Source of the DNA: Cladophialophora immunda
Taxonomy: Eukaryota; Ascomycota; Eurotiomycetes; Chaetothyriales; Herpotrichiellaceae
NCBI RefSeq assembly: GCF_000835495.1
Contig: NW_015622544.1
Location: forward strand, 4,430,855 to 4,494,854
Direction: 5' to 3'
Length of the DNA: 64,000 bases
Below are positions 12,463-23,549 of this stretch, in pieces (positions within the stretch are counted from its first letter, which is position 1; each line of letters opens with the position of its first letter). A program made the translations under genes and the position numbers. The notes beneath the pieces were generated by a model. The model ran no database searches. It saw nothing but the letters and a program-made list of their open reading frames with translations, and was not told the DNA's origin.

Positions 12463-13239
12463 TCATGTCTCCAAGTCTCGCCCTGGGCAAGGTCCACCAT
12501 CTTCATGAACATGATAATGACACCCGACAAGTTCTGCAGGGCTGTCATGCGGCTCATTCGGCGCGTTGTATGCGTGCCAGAACAACTTGACCGAGATCTC
12601 TGGGTTGGCCAGCAAGTCCCTGAGCGTCTCCGTGTCGCTTTCTGCGCGCCCGGACTCTGACTCGTCGCATTCGATCCACCCGTAGAAGTCGGGCCAGCTG
12701 ACCAAATCGTAAGCCAGCTGATCGTAGATGAATTCCCGGAGAGGATTCGTGGCTTTTGTGTTCTCCACCGCCCAAGACAGCAACCGAAGGTCCAGGACGT
12801 CGGTTTGACAAAAGCCCCGGAGCGCATCCATCAGGGCATCCTGAAGGGCCGGGATGCGATACTTGTCCGCCAGTGTCCAGGCTTGGGCGGCGGACGTGGC
12901 TTGCTCCTGGGTCTCGATCGCCGACACCTCGTGCCTGTAGACCCACTCGGCCAGAAACTCGAAGGCTCTGCATGGGTCGTCCGGGAGAGTGATTTCGTCC
13001 GTTTGCTGTTCGATCATCCCCGCCGACAGGCAAGCTTTGAAGAAGGGACTCGCCTCTGTCAAGCAGCCCTTGTGGATGTAAAAGGCCCGTGCTGGCGATC
13101 CGGCAACCACCTTGATGAGGGGGCCCGCATATGCGCTGAAAGGTTAGGAGCCTTGCAAATCGAACGGAATGGGAGCTCACCTCTCGACTTGGTAGTCGTC
13201 CTCGAAGCTCCAAGCCTCTTCACTCTGAGGATCTGACAT
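12463..13239 (-). CDS. BTB/POZ domain protein 3
   Basis: Two exons, 13181-13239 (59 nt) and 12463-13135, giving 243 residues. The 45-bp intron is phase 2, as in the paralogues. The protein starts MSDPQSEEAWSFEDDYQVE. The BTB core contains FYIHKGCLTEASPFFKACL, then EITLPDDPCRAFEFLAEWVY and AWTLADKYRIPALQDALMDA. After the BTB fold come about 100 mostly helical residues and the C-terminal signature GCHYHVHEDGGPCP. This is the cleanest intact copy in the left half of the array. The conserved Cys and His residues of the tail suggest a small metal site, but that is inference. No enzymatic domain is fused, so an adaptor or oligomerisation role is the best guess. Confidence 0.85.
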
Positions 13240-13925
13240 CTTTGGACCTATGGTAAATACTAAACCGTGATGTCAGTGATCTGTGGTCTTCCGAGCACAC
13301 GTGGTGCAGCAAACCTCAACTGACCCTTGATGGACTCCAGATGGATCAGCGCCACGAGCTGTCGAGTTGTGCAAAATCAGCACGTTGCTATTGCTTCTCA
13401 AGGCGCTGGGCGAAAGGAACGTGCAGATGCGATGAGAATGGCGTTCATATATAGATTTTCCTCCTGACTGAGCCTTGGCGAAAGGGAAGTCAAGTAAATT
13501 GAAGGAAATGAAAGTGAAGGGAAAGACATGGACGCGTCAAAGATCATAGCAAACTGATTTCATTCTCAACGCGTCTGGCTTGAGGCTTTTAATTCAAACT
13601 CAAAGGAAGTGACTTTCAAAGTGTCGGCAGAATCTAGTTCAACGTCAGCGAGCGAGCACCAGAAAGCGTTGTCTAGAGAATACCAAATGATATTCGGGTC
13701 GTATCCCCCTTACTCGTGTAGATGAATGTGTTGAAGATTGCATTTAATACAAGGCAGGCTCCTCCTCGAAACTACCTCGAAGCATCTTTCGGGACGTACA
13801 TTATCATCATTTCAAATGTCACCCCTCCAACGCCGTACGATCCGTCAACTTGAGGTCAAATTCCCCATACCACGCTTGGTTGCAGATGTCCATATTCGAT
13901 GCACCATGTCTTGTCTATCTCGACC
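13240..13925. other. intergenic: BTB 3 promoter and 3' flank of the bZIP gene
   Basis: About 690 bp separating the BTB array from the bZIP gene, both on the minus strand. It marks the left border of the candidate cluster. No gene, RNA or repeat seen. Confidence 0.4.
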
Positions 13926-15760
13926 CTAGAGATACTGATTGGTGGGCATGGGTAGACCCCACAATCCGGGGCCAAGGCTTTTCGTCATGTTGTCGGGTGG
14001 TATGTTGTACCACTGGTCCTGAGGGCCGATCGGAGGCATAGGCGTAAATCCAATCAACTTCTGGTTCCCAGGCGTCTCAATATACCTCTTTCTATGTCGC
14101 TGATTGGCCAGTTGCTTGGGACCCAGACTTTGCGGAATTTTCATGTACTTTGGAATGTCGCAGTCGAATTCCGGATAGTTGCCAAACATGTCTTTATCAA
14201 AGGTGAAGGATGTGAGGTCATTGAGGTGGCGGCGGAACAGCTCTGACAGCTGATACCTATTGGTGGATCGATTGTGGACATAACAATCACGGAGGTCATA
14301 TGGCCAGACGAAGCGGAAATGTTCTGCCAGCAGAGACCAGAACCTGTTGGAACAATACTTGTGATAGTGATAGACAAATCGCTCACGGATACCCGGCCTA
14401 GGAACGAAGAGATCAGGAAATGATGGTCTCGTGGAAGCTGGGTCGTCACCTACCAAACGAAAAAGTCAATGGCATAGGCATGTTTCTGAGCCACTTGCGA
14501 CGGCCTAGCGCTGGTCAACGTCGTCGCTACAAGCAGGAAACGAGGAGGTGGAGTGGAGATGAATGTTTACCTTGGCCTATACCATGCAGGCAGCCTCAAG
14601 AGATTCTCCTCTGAGGGATTGAGGTGGCACTGTATCTTGACGTCAGCCACGGCCGTGGGTCAGTCTCTGGAACAACAACAACATACCTGGAGCAGCAAGT
14701 TCATGATGCAGAGGACGGCGAGGCGATCGACGTCGCGAGACTGGGCCCATACTTTCTCGTCGACTTCGCGCAAGATGCGCCACGAGGCGCTTAAGTTGCC
14801 CATGGTGGACTCATTCCAGCCTTCGATGACGGCGCGGACGGCGATGTCGTCGGCAGTGCCATCGTTCTTGAGCTTGGGCCAGTTGTGCGTCTTCCAATCC
14901 ATCAACGTCTCGCTCACAAACGCCCACATGTTGGCCTGCTTGTGAGGATGGAGGTGGTGGGCGCACGTGCACGAGGACCCACTTTCCGGAAACGAAAGAG
15001 GGATAGAGGTGGTGGCTGTGGCTGCTACGGTGATTGTGTTACTGTGGTGGGGGCCAGCCATTTCGTCCATCTGAGGTGGTGCTTGCCCTAACCCCATCGG
15101 ATTGAAGGTTTGTTCATCGAACATGGCATCCGAAAAGTTTAAATTGAGGCTATCATCGACAGGAAAGCCGTATTCAGCCTCACCGTGGACGTTGCACACG
15201 GGCCCACGCGGCGGACGGCCAGCGTCGCCCGTGCCTTCGAGCTGGAGATCGTCCGCGACCGCCGGAGACGCCTTGAGCGGACTGAGGAGAGAAAAGGACG
15301 GAGAGAACTCGGCGCGCTCTGGCAAGCTTTGGTTAGTTGCTGGCACAATGTCACCAATGTCACCAATGTCACCCCAAGCTGATGCGGGCTGTAACCTACC
15401 CTTCTCCGCCATGTCCAGACGGGCCTCGGACTCCTCGTCCAGGTTGATCTGGGCCAGCGAATATATCGTCGCGAGCTTGCGTTTGAGCGACCGGCATTCG
15501 GTGCGGGCGCTCTCGAGCTGCTCCCTCAGTTCTCTGCAGACCTCGTTGCCGGACTGGCTCGTCAGATGTGCCACCAGAGACTCCAACTCGGCGATCTTGT
15601 TCTTGGTGCGGGCTCGAGCCTGGCGTTGACAGTGTCGGTCGGCCACCCGTTTCTTGTCGCGTCGCTTGTCGCTGATCTGCTTGGGCTTGCGGCCCGTCGG
15701 CGGAGGGCCGGTTGACAGCTGGAGGGGCAGCAGCACCTCGGCGGCCATGGTCTCCATCAC
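13926..15760 (-). CDS. bZIP transcription factor with DUF3425-type C-terminus
   Basis: Four exons by splice logic: 14687-15760, 14571-14629, 14454-14510, 13926-14397; 553 residues. The basic region at about 30-60 reads DKKRVADRHCQRQARARTKN and runs into a leucine zipper (KIAELESLVAHLTSQ). The middle is low-complexity. The C-terminal half matches the fungal DUF3425 module: WAFVSETLMDWKTHNWPKLK, then CHLNPSEENLLRLPAWYRP, then a restored FFVWPGIRERFVYHYHKYCS. Exons 2 and 3 (59 and 57 nt) are only apparent after splicing. A 60-nt in-frame stretch around 15335-15394 could be an optional intron. It is the first gene left of the catabolic cluster and the only transcription factor nearby, so local regulation is plausible but unproven. 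Confidence 0.87.
14638..14645. promoter_or_regulatory. TGACGTCA palindrome (CRE/bZIP site) in intron 1 of the bZIP gene
   Basis: A perfect 8-bp CRE palindrome lies within the first intron (14630-14686). bZIP proteins bind such sites, so autoregulation is conceivable. One exact 8-mer is expected by chance about once in 64 kb, so the evidence is weak. Confidence 0.25.
15347..15373. repeat. three tandem AATGTCACC units
   Basis: A 27-bp perfect tandem repeat inside exon 1 of the bZIP gene. It encodes GDIGDIGDI on the minus strand if the stretch is retained in the mRNA. Confidence 0.9.
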
Positions 15761-16626
15761 TGCCTGAGGGTATTCAGAAGGATCCTGTCGACTGTGCCGT
15801 TGAGATGCTGGAGAGTGTACGGACGACGGGATACTAGATGAAGCTAGGATTTAGCACACGGGGGGAATTCTGGAGAAGTCGGAAGAAGGACGCGGGGCGG
15901 TCAAGGCTTGGCTTGTTGCCCTCGGCACATGCCATCATGGCCATCATGGCCCTCCATGCCCCCCCCCATTGCCCTCCATCACCCTCCCACGCCTCCCTTA
16001 CCCTCACCCAAGCGCCATCTAAACCCAATGCGACTGTACAAAACACCCCCTACGAAAGCAAGCGAAATTTTGTACGGGGCGAAACCTGCCGCTCGACTCT
16101 TTGGGAATGAGGCGACTAGTCAGGGTGGTATTAGGCTGTTGTGGGAAGTTGTACGAGATACAAAAACTGCTTCCACTGATGATCCTGGTTGGAGCAGGTC
16201 GGAAGTTATTGGGTGCCTTGCAGGAGCAGCCAGGGGGGGCTTGCTGGGGGCGTTGAGGTGCCTGTGGGGGTGCTGTCGGGGACCTAGATAGCAATGCTTG
16301 AGGGCCGGCTAGTGAGGCTTGTAGGGAGCCCTATAGGGGAGCTTATAGGCGCCAATCCATCGGCAGTGCCTGAGGGCTTGCTGGTGCTTACAGGGTTTCT
16401 CATGGGGATCTCTTCAGCCAAAGTAGGGTCTATTAGTTGTTCTATGTGTAGTCATCGGGCTCTCACAGACACCCCAGACACCTTGATCGCTCTTCGATGT
16501 CTCGTCAAGAGCGCCGTGCTTGTCACATCTGCCCTGTGCATTGGTGCGCGAGTGGGAGTGGGAGTGGGAGTGGGAAGTACGAGGGCGAGAAATCAATGAC
16601 ACTTTGATTAGTAATCGAATGACCCT
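15761..16626. other. intergenic: bZIP promoter and 3' flank of the ACAD gene
   Basis: About 870 bp with homopolymer and GC-rich patches (C9 near 15958) and the (AGTGGG)4 repeat at 16551-16574. No coding frame was recognised. Confidence 0.45.
16551..16574 (+). repeat. (AGTGGG)4 hexanucleotide repeat
   Basis: Four perfect tandem AGTGGG units just downstream of the acyl-CoA dehydrogenase gene. Ordinary microsatellite. Confidence 0.9.
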
Positions 16627-18211
16627 TCACAGCTTCTCAATCCGCGCAACGTACTCAAACCGTTCTGTCGCAGGCACCCCCCACTCCTTCGCCAATTCAT
16701 GGTATCTCTTCTTGTATCCGAGATGTTTCGACCTGACCTCAGGTGCGGTTTTCAGCTGATCTCGCCCGACTTGATGCTTGTGTGCAGCGTCTGGCCCATC
16801 CGCGATCCGTGCGAACCTGGCGTACGTCCACTGCCAATCCATTAGCTCGAGTCGAGACCGCTCTTCGCCAAGTGTGTCGAGAGATGTGGGAGGGGATTGG
16901 GGGGCGAATCGCCCATTCTAGACAAAAGAGGGCCTTACAGCTTCAGGAAGGAATGTGTGCTGCGTGAGTCCTTGCCCGGCGAACATTTGCATGCACTCAT
17001 CCACAATCTTGGTCACGCCCAGAGGCACCATGATCTTCGCCTGTGCGATAGCATATCTCCCGGCGACGTTGCCCATCAGGTCCATGGTCTCTGCGGCGTT
17101 CAGAACAACCAGGCGAAGAGCGTCGATCTCCATGCGCATGTCGGCAAGCCGCTCGATGTTACTGTCGAACTCACCAATTAACTTGCCGCGGGGTTTCTTT
17201 CTCGCATCCGTAGCTCTGATGAGTGCATGTTCGTATGCGCGCTCAGCTTGACCAAGCAGACGCATGCTCCAATGACATTAGTCCTGGGGGAAAGCATGGC
17301 ATTTTGGAGGCCAACTCACCAATGGTGTATTCTCCCAGGTCCTAGTCGACCTTGAGCGATTTCAAATGCCCGGCCTTCTCCCAGAATGATGTTTTCCACG
17401 GGAATCCTCACATTTTCATACACATACTCACCATGTCCCTCTGGAGCACAGTCATAGCCCATGATCGTCATGTATCGAACCGCCTTCAATCCTGGAGTAT
17501 CCCTGGGCACAATGACGGTCGAGTGCCGCTTCCAAGGATCCGGATTGTCTGGGTCAGAGCATCCCATCAGGATGTAGAACTTGACATCCTCATTTCCAAT
17601 CCAGTTGCCATACAGTTTTCGGCCGTTGATCACATACTCGTTGCCTTCCCGCCGAATGCGGCACGAAATGTTCGTTGCATCGGAAGCAGCGACATCGGGT
17701 TCTGTCATTGAGTAGGCGGACAAGCATTCTCCGTCTAGAAGAGGCTGCATCCACTTCTTCTTCTGCTCCTCTGTGCAGTACTTGGCCAAAAGCTCAATGT
17801 TGCCGGTATCCGGAGCATGGCAATTGAGCGTCTACAACGTTGCGTTAGGGTTCATCTTTGTCTCTCGAGCGCTTTGCTACCTACCATCGGAGCCCAATAA
17901 ACTCGCCCAAGAAGCTCGCAGCAGCATGAGTACTCGAGGATCGTGAGCCCCGGGCTTTCTTTGAAGTGGTTCGGGAGGAAGAGATTGAACAATCCTTCTG
18001 CTTTTGCCTTCTTTCTCAGCTCCTTGATGTATGGCGGCATTGCCCAAGGTTTCTCTGCCAATTGCGCCTTGACAATGTGATCTGCCGGAATGCATTCATT
18101 TTCGACCCAATCGTATACTTTTGCAATGATGTCGACTGCTTTGGGGCTCAGTTTTGTCCTGTACCCTGGAGGAATCCGAGCCAGGGATGGGTGATCTGGT
18201 ATGGTGGTCAT
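16627..18211 (-). CDS. acyl-CoA dehydrogenase, ACAD10/11 (LvaC) type
   Basis: Four exons: 17885-18211, 17320-17831, 16939-17266, 16627-16860; 466 residues. FAD- and substrate-binding elements are clear: SAYSMTEPDVAASDATNI and [20 protein letters not shown], the latter restored by splicing and characteristic of the ACAD10/ACAD11 branch. Where ordinary short/medium-chain enzymes have the catalytic Glu (Y-E-G-T), this protein has ADGPD, an Asp, also the ACAD10/11 pattern. That branch works with an APH-fold kinase: a 4-hydroxyacyl-CoA is phosphorylated and the ACAD partner removes phosphate and moves the oxygen towards C3. Here the kinase domain is not fused but encoded at 26626-28136. The last intron (78 bp, GAG acceptor) is the least certain join. 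The C-terminus is IEKL, at best a weak peroxisomal signal. Divergent from the CoA ligase gene across 489 bp. Confidence 0.88.
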
Positions 18212-18700
18212 GGTGTTGGCTTCCGTCTTGCCGTACGAGCCCTCGTGGTTGTGAGAGTCAGAATCCACATGGCATGAGGCTGTTGTTGGCCGTTTTGAAC
18301 CAACGCACCGGGCCCACAGATAGCTAGACACCGGTTGCTGCGAGGCCCCCAGAATGGAAGGCCGAGGTAAACAGCGGCGCGCAGCTGCGGAGATGGTCCC
18401 CAGCACGGGCCACCGCTGAGTGTCCGCGACTTCGACGCAATCGACGTCGTCGGTGTGACTTGGCTGCGTGGTGTGCTGCACGCAGTCTCTATCCATACCG
18501 CCATGAATCCAACCATGTCGTCTCGGTTGTTGGTGCGTCCCACACGGCAAACAGCTCATGGCATGCGGGTCGAGCCAAGCTCCCCGGGATATGTATGCCT
18601 CTTGATATAGACCTTCATGCTCGTTTCCCAAATGTGTTCGTGCTGGAGGCCGTGTTAGACGTTGATCCTTGCTCTTTTGTTGTTTGTTTGCGCCAAAAGA
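18212..18700. promoter_or_regulatory. divergent promoter, ACAD gene / CoA ligase gene
   Basis: A 489-bp head-to-head intergenic region shared by the acyl-CoA dehydrogenase (minus) and acyl-CoA ligase (plus) genes, which suggests co-regulation. A GATATAG element lies near 18604. I found no copy of the 20-bp palindrome of the other divergent promoter. Confidence 0.55.
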
Positions 18701-20520
18701 ATGCCTTTCGTCTCCAAGATCGCGTCTCTGCCCTTGCAGAAATGCAGCATCCTGGACTTCCTGTTCCCGCCCGATCAACCTGTGTCCGATAAGCCACTCT
18801 GGATCGATGCCGCGGACACGTCGCATTGGAACTCTCCCAAGAGTGCCTTGGCTTTGGCCAAACGGTTTGGTTATGGTCTCCAGCAGCTAGGCGTTCAGTT
18901 CGAGGATAGATGCTTGCTCTTCACACCCAATCATATTATGGTTCCGGTGTCGTATTTTGGCGTTGTGGGCATTGGTGCTGCTTTCTCTGGAGCCAACCCT
19001 ACGTTCACTGAGAAAGGTGGGTAGAGCTCTGAAAAGAGTGTGACTGTTGAGATGAACATCGAGCTTATGGTTGGTGGCCAGAATTGGAATATCAAATTAC
19101 CATCTTGCAGCCCAAGATTATGCTTGTGCACCCGAGCTTGATCCCGACCGCAAAGGCTGCCGCCGCCAAAGCAGCTGTTCCGGGGATGAGGTTGTATGTC
19201 TTCTCAGACCGCGAGACAGGAACCATCGATGGCCTTCCAGATTGGAGGGACATTCTGGGGACGCCCGAGCAGGGTGAGCGGTGGCAATGGAGGAAGCTCC
19301 CTGGCGAAGAGGCAGTGAACACCATTGCTGCCATCAACTTCTCGTCTGGGTACGTCGCCTGACCCGGACGCGTTTGTGTGTGACGCTGACGAAGGCTCAG
19401 CACCACTGGGCTGCCCAAGGGCGTCTGTGTGTCTCATTTCAACGTGGTCTCGAACGTCATGCAGATCAAGTCTCTCTACGACTTCGAACCTTCGGAGAAA
19501 TGGGCGGGATTCCTGCCTCTGTATCACGCCTATGGACAGTGCTATGCTATCCTCATGGCAACAATCAATCATATTCCCATGCTCATCATCAGCAAGTTCG
19601 AGTTCGTCGAGTACCTTCGCATCATCCAGGAGCACAAGATCACCCGACTACAAACCGTCCCTCCAATTCTAATCATGTTGAACAAGAGGCCAGAGACTGC
19701 AAACTACGACCTGAGCAGCGTCAAGGAGATCCTATGTGGAGCCGCGCCGGTTTCGAGAGAGCTTGAAGCCAACGTGTCCAAGAAATTCAACGTCCGGATC
19801 ACGCAGGGATGGGGCATGACCGAGACGACGTGCGCCGTGTCTGGAATTCCGTACTATGAGAAGTCCCGGACTGGCTCCGTGGGAGTTGTCATGCCCAACA
19901 CCGAGGTGAAGATCATTACGGATGATGGCAGGGAGGCAAGTATAGGGGAAGCGGGAGAACTCTACGTCCGCGGCCCGCAGGTCTGTCTGGGGTATTGGAA
20001 GAACCCACAAGCGACGCTCGACTCATTCGATCCTGTGACTGGGTGGCTAAAGAGCGGAGACGTGATGGTCATGAGCCATGACGGATGGATGGCGATCGTG
20101 GATCGAAAGAAGGTATGTACAGTACCCAACTCGGTGGATATCGTGCATCATAAGCTAACTCGTGCGCCGCAGGAACTGATCAAGGTGCAAGCGCTTCAAG
20201 TGTCGCCCGCAGAGGTCGAAGCAGCACTGATCGAACATCCCGACATTGCCGATGCTGGCGTCGTCGGCATTACCTTTGACGACGGCGAATGGCCCAGAGC
20301 ATATGTGGCCCTGAAGGAGGAGTCCCGCGGGAAGGTCACGGAGAAGGAGGTCCAGGAGTGGCTGAACGCCCGTGTGTCGAAGCACAAGCGTCTCGTCGGA
20401 GGCGTCGCATTCATCCCTGAGGTGCCTCGTCTGCCCAGCGGCAAGATCCAAAGGAAAGTCATGAAGGAATGGGCGAAGCGGGACGCGATGACCGTGTTCA
20501 ATTCGAGGCCGAAGCTTTGA
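18701..20520 (+). CDS. 4-coumarate:CoA ligase-like acyl-CoA synthetase
   Basis: Four exons: 18701-19016, 19082-19349, 19401-20112, 20173-20520; 547 residues, the usual length for this AMP-binding family. Splicing restores the P-loop FSSGTTGLPKG. Downstream are GWGMTETTCAVSG (adenylate binding), ELYVRGPQVCLGYWKN, GWLKSGDVMVMSHDGW, and the hinge IVDRKKELIK across intron 3. The A10 motif PRLPSGKIQRK carries the catalytic lysine. It should activate a carboxylic acid to its CoA thioester using ATP; fungal members take aromatic, fatty or short branched acids, and the substrate cannot be read here. The C-terminus is SRPKL; PKL is a non-canonical peroxisomal signal in some fungi. In the cluster it would supply the acyl-CoA for the dehydrogenase, SDR and kinase. 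Confidence 0.92.
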
Positions 20521-20667
20521 TACGGGTGTCTCGGGAGTCTACTGTACACCAGAGAGAACACATAAAGCGTGATGGATTTTTCTTCAAGACCCGGACGACG
20601 TTCATGAGATACTTTGTTAAAGGGTATTCTTTATAGTGTTTATGAGCGCCATACAATGATTATTTAT

Positions 20668-21816
20668 TTATGCCATACTGCCCAGTTTGTAGGGCAACCC
20701 AGAGCTCAATCCACCATCCACGGCCCACACCTGGCCGTTGACATAGCTGGCTTCATCCGTGCCCAGGAACAGTGCAACTCTCGCGATCTCATCCGCCACC
20801 GCGCCGCGCCGGAGCGGACAGAGCTGTCCGACTTTGTGAAGCGTGCCCCTTTCCCGGGCTGGACCATAGAAGACCGGCTCCGTCATGCCCGAGTGCGTCA
20901 TCCCCGGTGCAATGGCGTTGCATCTGATATTGCGGCCCGCGTACTGGAAACACGCAGTCTGCACGAGGCTGACGACTGCGGCCTTCGCGGCGCTGTAGTC
21001 AGTGCTGCCCCCATTGGAACGGAGACCGGCCGTTGAAGAGGTCGCGATGATGGAGCCACTGGAGTAGGGCTTGTCTTTGCTGGTGACCTGCATTGCCGGG
21101 CCCGCGTGTTTGATGGCCAGAAACACACTGTGTCCAGATTCATCGAAGTGTCAGACCAGCGACTTGAAGGGCTGGGTTGCTTGCTGCTCCTCTCAACAGC
21201 ACAGTAGATATATGTGGGACCTACCTGGTCAAGTTCGTCCTGATGGTCCGCTCAAACTCGTCGACCTCCATGTTCCAGACTTCCTTCCAGGTGCCCGAGT
21301 TTGCGGCGTTGGCAAAGAACACGTCTAGTCGCCCGTAGGTCTCCAGGGCATGGGCGACGACAGCCCTGACCCCTTCCTCGTCTCCCGCGTCAAACTTGCG
21401 GGCATGGACAGCCACCTTGGGGTAGAGTTCGTTCATCTCCTCCACATGGAGGTTCAGGTGGTCGTCCATGTAGTCGCAGATGTAGACTGCTCGCGCACCA
21501 TTCCTGGCGTACTGGTGAGCCGTTGCCCGGCCCATGCCAAGTGGTGAGTTGCAGCCGGTGATGATGACCACTTTGCCTTGAGCACGTCTGGCACATGCCC
21601 ATTTGTCAGACCTCGTTCATCCTCTCAACCAGAAGCTGCATGAAATGAAGTTCTGAGGAGGGGTTTCAGCTCGGAAACTCACTGTCCCACTGAGTCTCCA
21701 GCCCGTCGGGCGACCCGGGGCATTCCTTTGTAGGTCCCTTCATCGATGATTGGGGGTTGCGCGATCTGGCTGGTGAGCTGTTCCAGGCGCCTCTTGGGCG
21801 TTGTTACTGTCGACAT
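20668..21816 (-). CDS. short-chain dehydrogenase/reductase (SDR)
   Basis: Three exons: 21683-21816, 21225-21587, 20668-21127; 318 residues. The first exon gives a leader from MSTVTTPKRRLEQL to RRAGDSVGQ. Splicing leads into GKVVIITGCNSPLGMGRA, the Rossmann nucleotide-binding motif. The catalytic set is complete: IIATSSTAG (Ser), DYSAAKA (Tyr and Lys), with NAANSG replacing the usual NNAG. A C-terminal GTDEASYVNGQVWAVDGGLS is typical of classical SDRs. It should reduce a ketone or oxidise an alcohol with NAD(P)(H). In the bacterial levulinate pathway an SDR (LvaD) reduces 4-oxo-acyl-CoA to 4-hydroxyacyl-CoA; by context this protein could do the same, but the family is too broad to be sure. It converges with the CoA ligase gene (147 bp apart). 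Confidence 0.9.
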
Positions 21817-22335
21817 GCTGGACGCGAGACTGGAGCACTCACACCAGGGAAACGACAATTTCCGAGGTCATGGAGAACACGCCACTCCAACCTGGCGAAC
21901 GTTGATATCAACCCAGTTCCTCGGTACCGAGGGCGGCAGCAACGTCCCTTGGCGCCTCCTCAGCTTCAACCTTGGATTAAAGACTCTGTCTGACTCGTGT
22001 TAGGCTGACTGCTGTCCGGGATTTGAGTTTTACAATCAGAGAGCGGTTTTCGGTTTCCAGGCTTGAAGCGAGCCCACTGTGGAGGATTGGTTTTCTTGGT
22101 CCCCGTGCGGCCCGCGGATGCCAGAGAAATAGGGGGCGTTGGGGGTTCTCTGGGGCACCTGGTACCCCGGGATGGGCCTCACAAATTTGACACCTTTTAG
22201 TCCCACAGTCAGCCACCAAACAAGGTTTCACTCTTCCATTTGGCTAAACGATGGACACTTCTATTCTGTTAGGGCTCAGCCCATGCCTCACATTCTCCAT
22301 TGGAACTCTCCCTGTCCAACCGTCCAACGGCCCTG
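21817..22335. other. intergenic: SDR promoter and 3' flank of the cyclase gene
   Basis: About 520 bp. It contains a GC-rich patch near 22125-22170. No gene or clear operator seen. Confidence 0.45.
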
Positions 22336-23549
22336 CTAGAAGACGGCTATCGCGTTAGGGGGACTCGCAATCCCTCCTGGGGTGTTCAACGGCGCGCTGG
22401 TGACGAAAAAGCTCCATCGTTGCTGCTTCTCACACTCGGCTGCCAACGCCTCCAAGTCCCACAGCTCCCCGAGCGGCATCCCCCAGAGCGCAAGGACAAA
22501 GTCGTGCAGACCTAAGCAGGACCAGGTGAGTCAGTGGGGGGGGGGCCAGGTCAACGAAAGAGTGAGGCTTGCGCAGTTGACTTACACCACGGTAGCTGCG
22601 GTGGCCAGGCTTCAAAGCCAATGGCATCACCACCAACGGCTGCAAAATGAGAGTTCCAAATCCACTCGACGACCTCCTCTGAGCCATCCACTCCCACGTA
22701 TTCCGATCCATTCTTGACCTTGGCGACGCGCTCTTCGGGGCTGTGTTCGTTGTACCATTTGATCCAACCCGACCTGACGAGCAAGATGTCCCCGGGACGC
22801 AAGACCACGTTTTCTTCTTTGGCAATGTCCTTCAAAACGTCCAGGGTAATGCGGTGCCGGGTCATGGCATCGTACGTAATGTTGTGGCGAGCTGCATAGG
22901 CGACATAATCTAGGAGGACGCCTCTCCCGACGATACCTCCGCGCTTGCTCCAGTCTTGGGAGAAGGTCAAACACAGGGCTGGAAAACAAAAAGATCACTT
23001 ACGGTCAATCCCAATACGGTCCGTTTTCAAGAGCTCGTCGTGGTGTATGCGATTATAATACAGTCCCGTCCCGCTATGGCCCCAGTGTCCTGGCAGGGGC
23101 ATATAAGCTCAATGCACGGGCGATTGTGGTTTCCATGGGTTGTATACTTAGACCATCCCATTGACTCCCGGACTGAGTGTTAATACTAATCTCATCGTCG
23201 TATGAATACCAAGGAGACCCCTTGGCCCGCCAGTCGGTGATGTTAACGGTCGGCTTAATGCGGTCAAATCCCGGCTCATGGACGTGGTCAATGGGCCAAC
23301 TATGCGAGTCAATCGGTTGTCATCAGGCTTCAGCCCTACGCCAAAGGTACCTCAGACGTACTTGAGAACAACACTCTTGCCGGTCTGGATCTCTTCTCGG
23401 GCCTTGACCACAGTCTCGGGCGTAAGGAGGTTCAAGGTGCCTATCTCGTCTCGGGTGCCATCCTTGTCAAACAGGCCCCAGGCGCAGCCATGTGGCATAC
23501 CCTCTACGGGTGGCAGATCTTTCCACGACGGCAGTTTGAGGTCAGCCAT
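22336..23549 (-). CDS. cyclase-family metal-dependent hydrolase
   Basis: Five exons: 23362-23549, 23148-23299, 23003-23089, 22586-22954, 22336-22511; 323 residues. All four introns are 48-74 bp and frame-consistent. The protein matches the fungal branch of the putative cyclase family (PF04199; relatives include kynurenine formamidase and isatin hydrolase). Characteristic stretches are GCAWGLFDKDGTRDEIGTLN, the spliced SQWDGLRHWGHSGTGLYYN (metal-ligand region, replacing the HxGTHxD form), HHWSKRGGIVGRGVLLDY and GELWDLEALAAECEKQQRW. Members hydrolyse cyclic or acyclic C-N and C-O bonds; the substrate is unknown. Being next to a transporter and upstream of acid-activation enzymes, it could open a lactone or similar ring to a hydroxy acid. 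That is inference. Exon 4 uses an AAG acceptor. Divergent from the permease gene. Confidence 0.88.

Noticed and set aside
17852..18826. 324-codon minus-strand frame extending upstream of the ACAD start
   Set aside because: Only the last third matches the ACAD N-terminus; the upstream part covers the divergent promoter and the CoA ligase's first exon in antisense, with low-complexity content.
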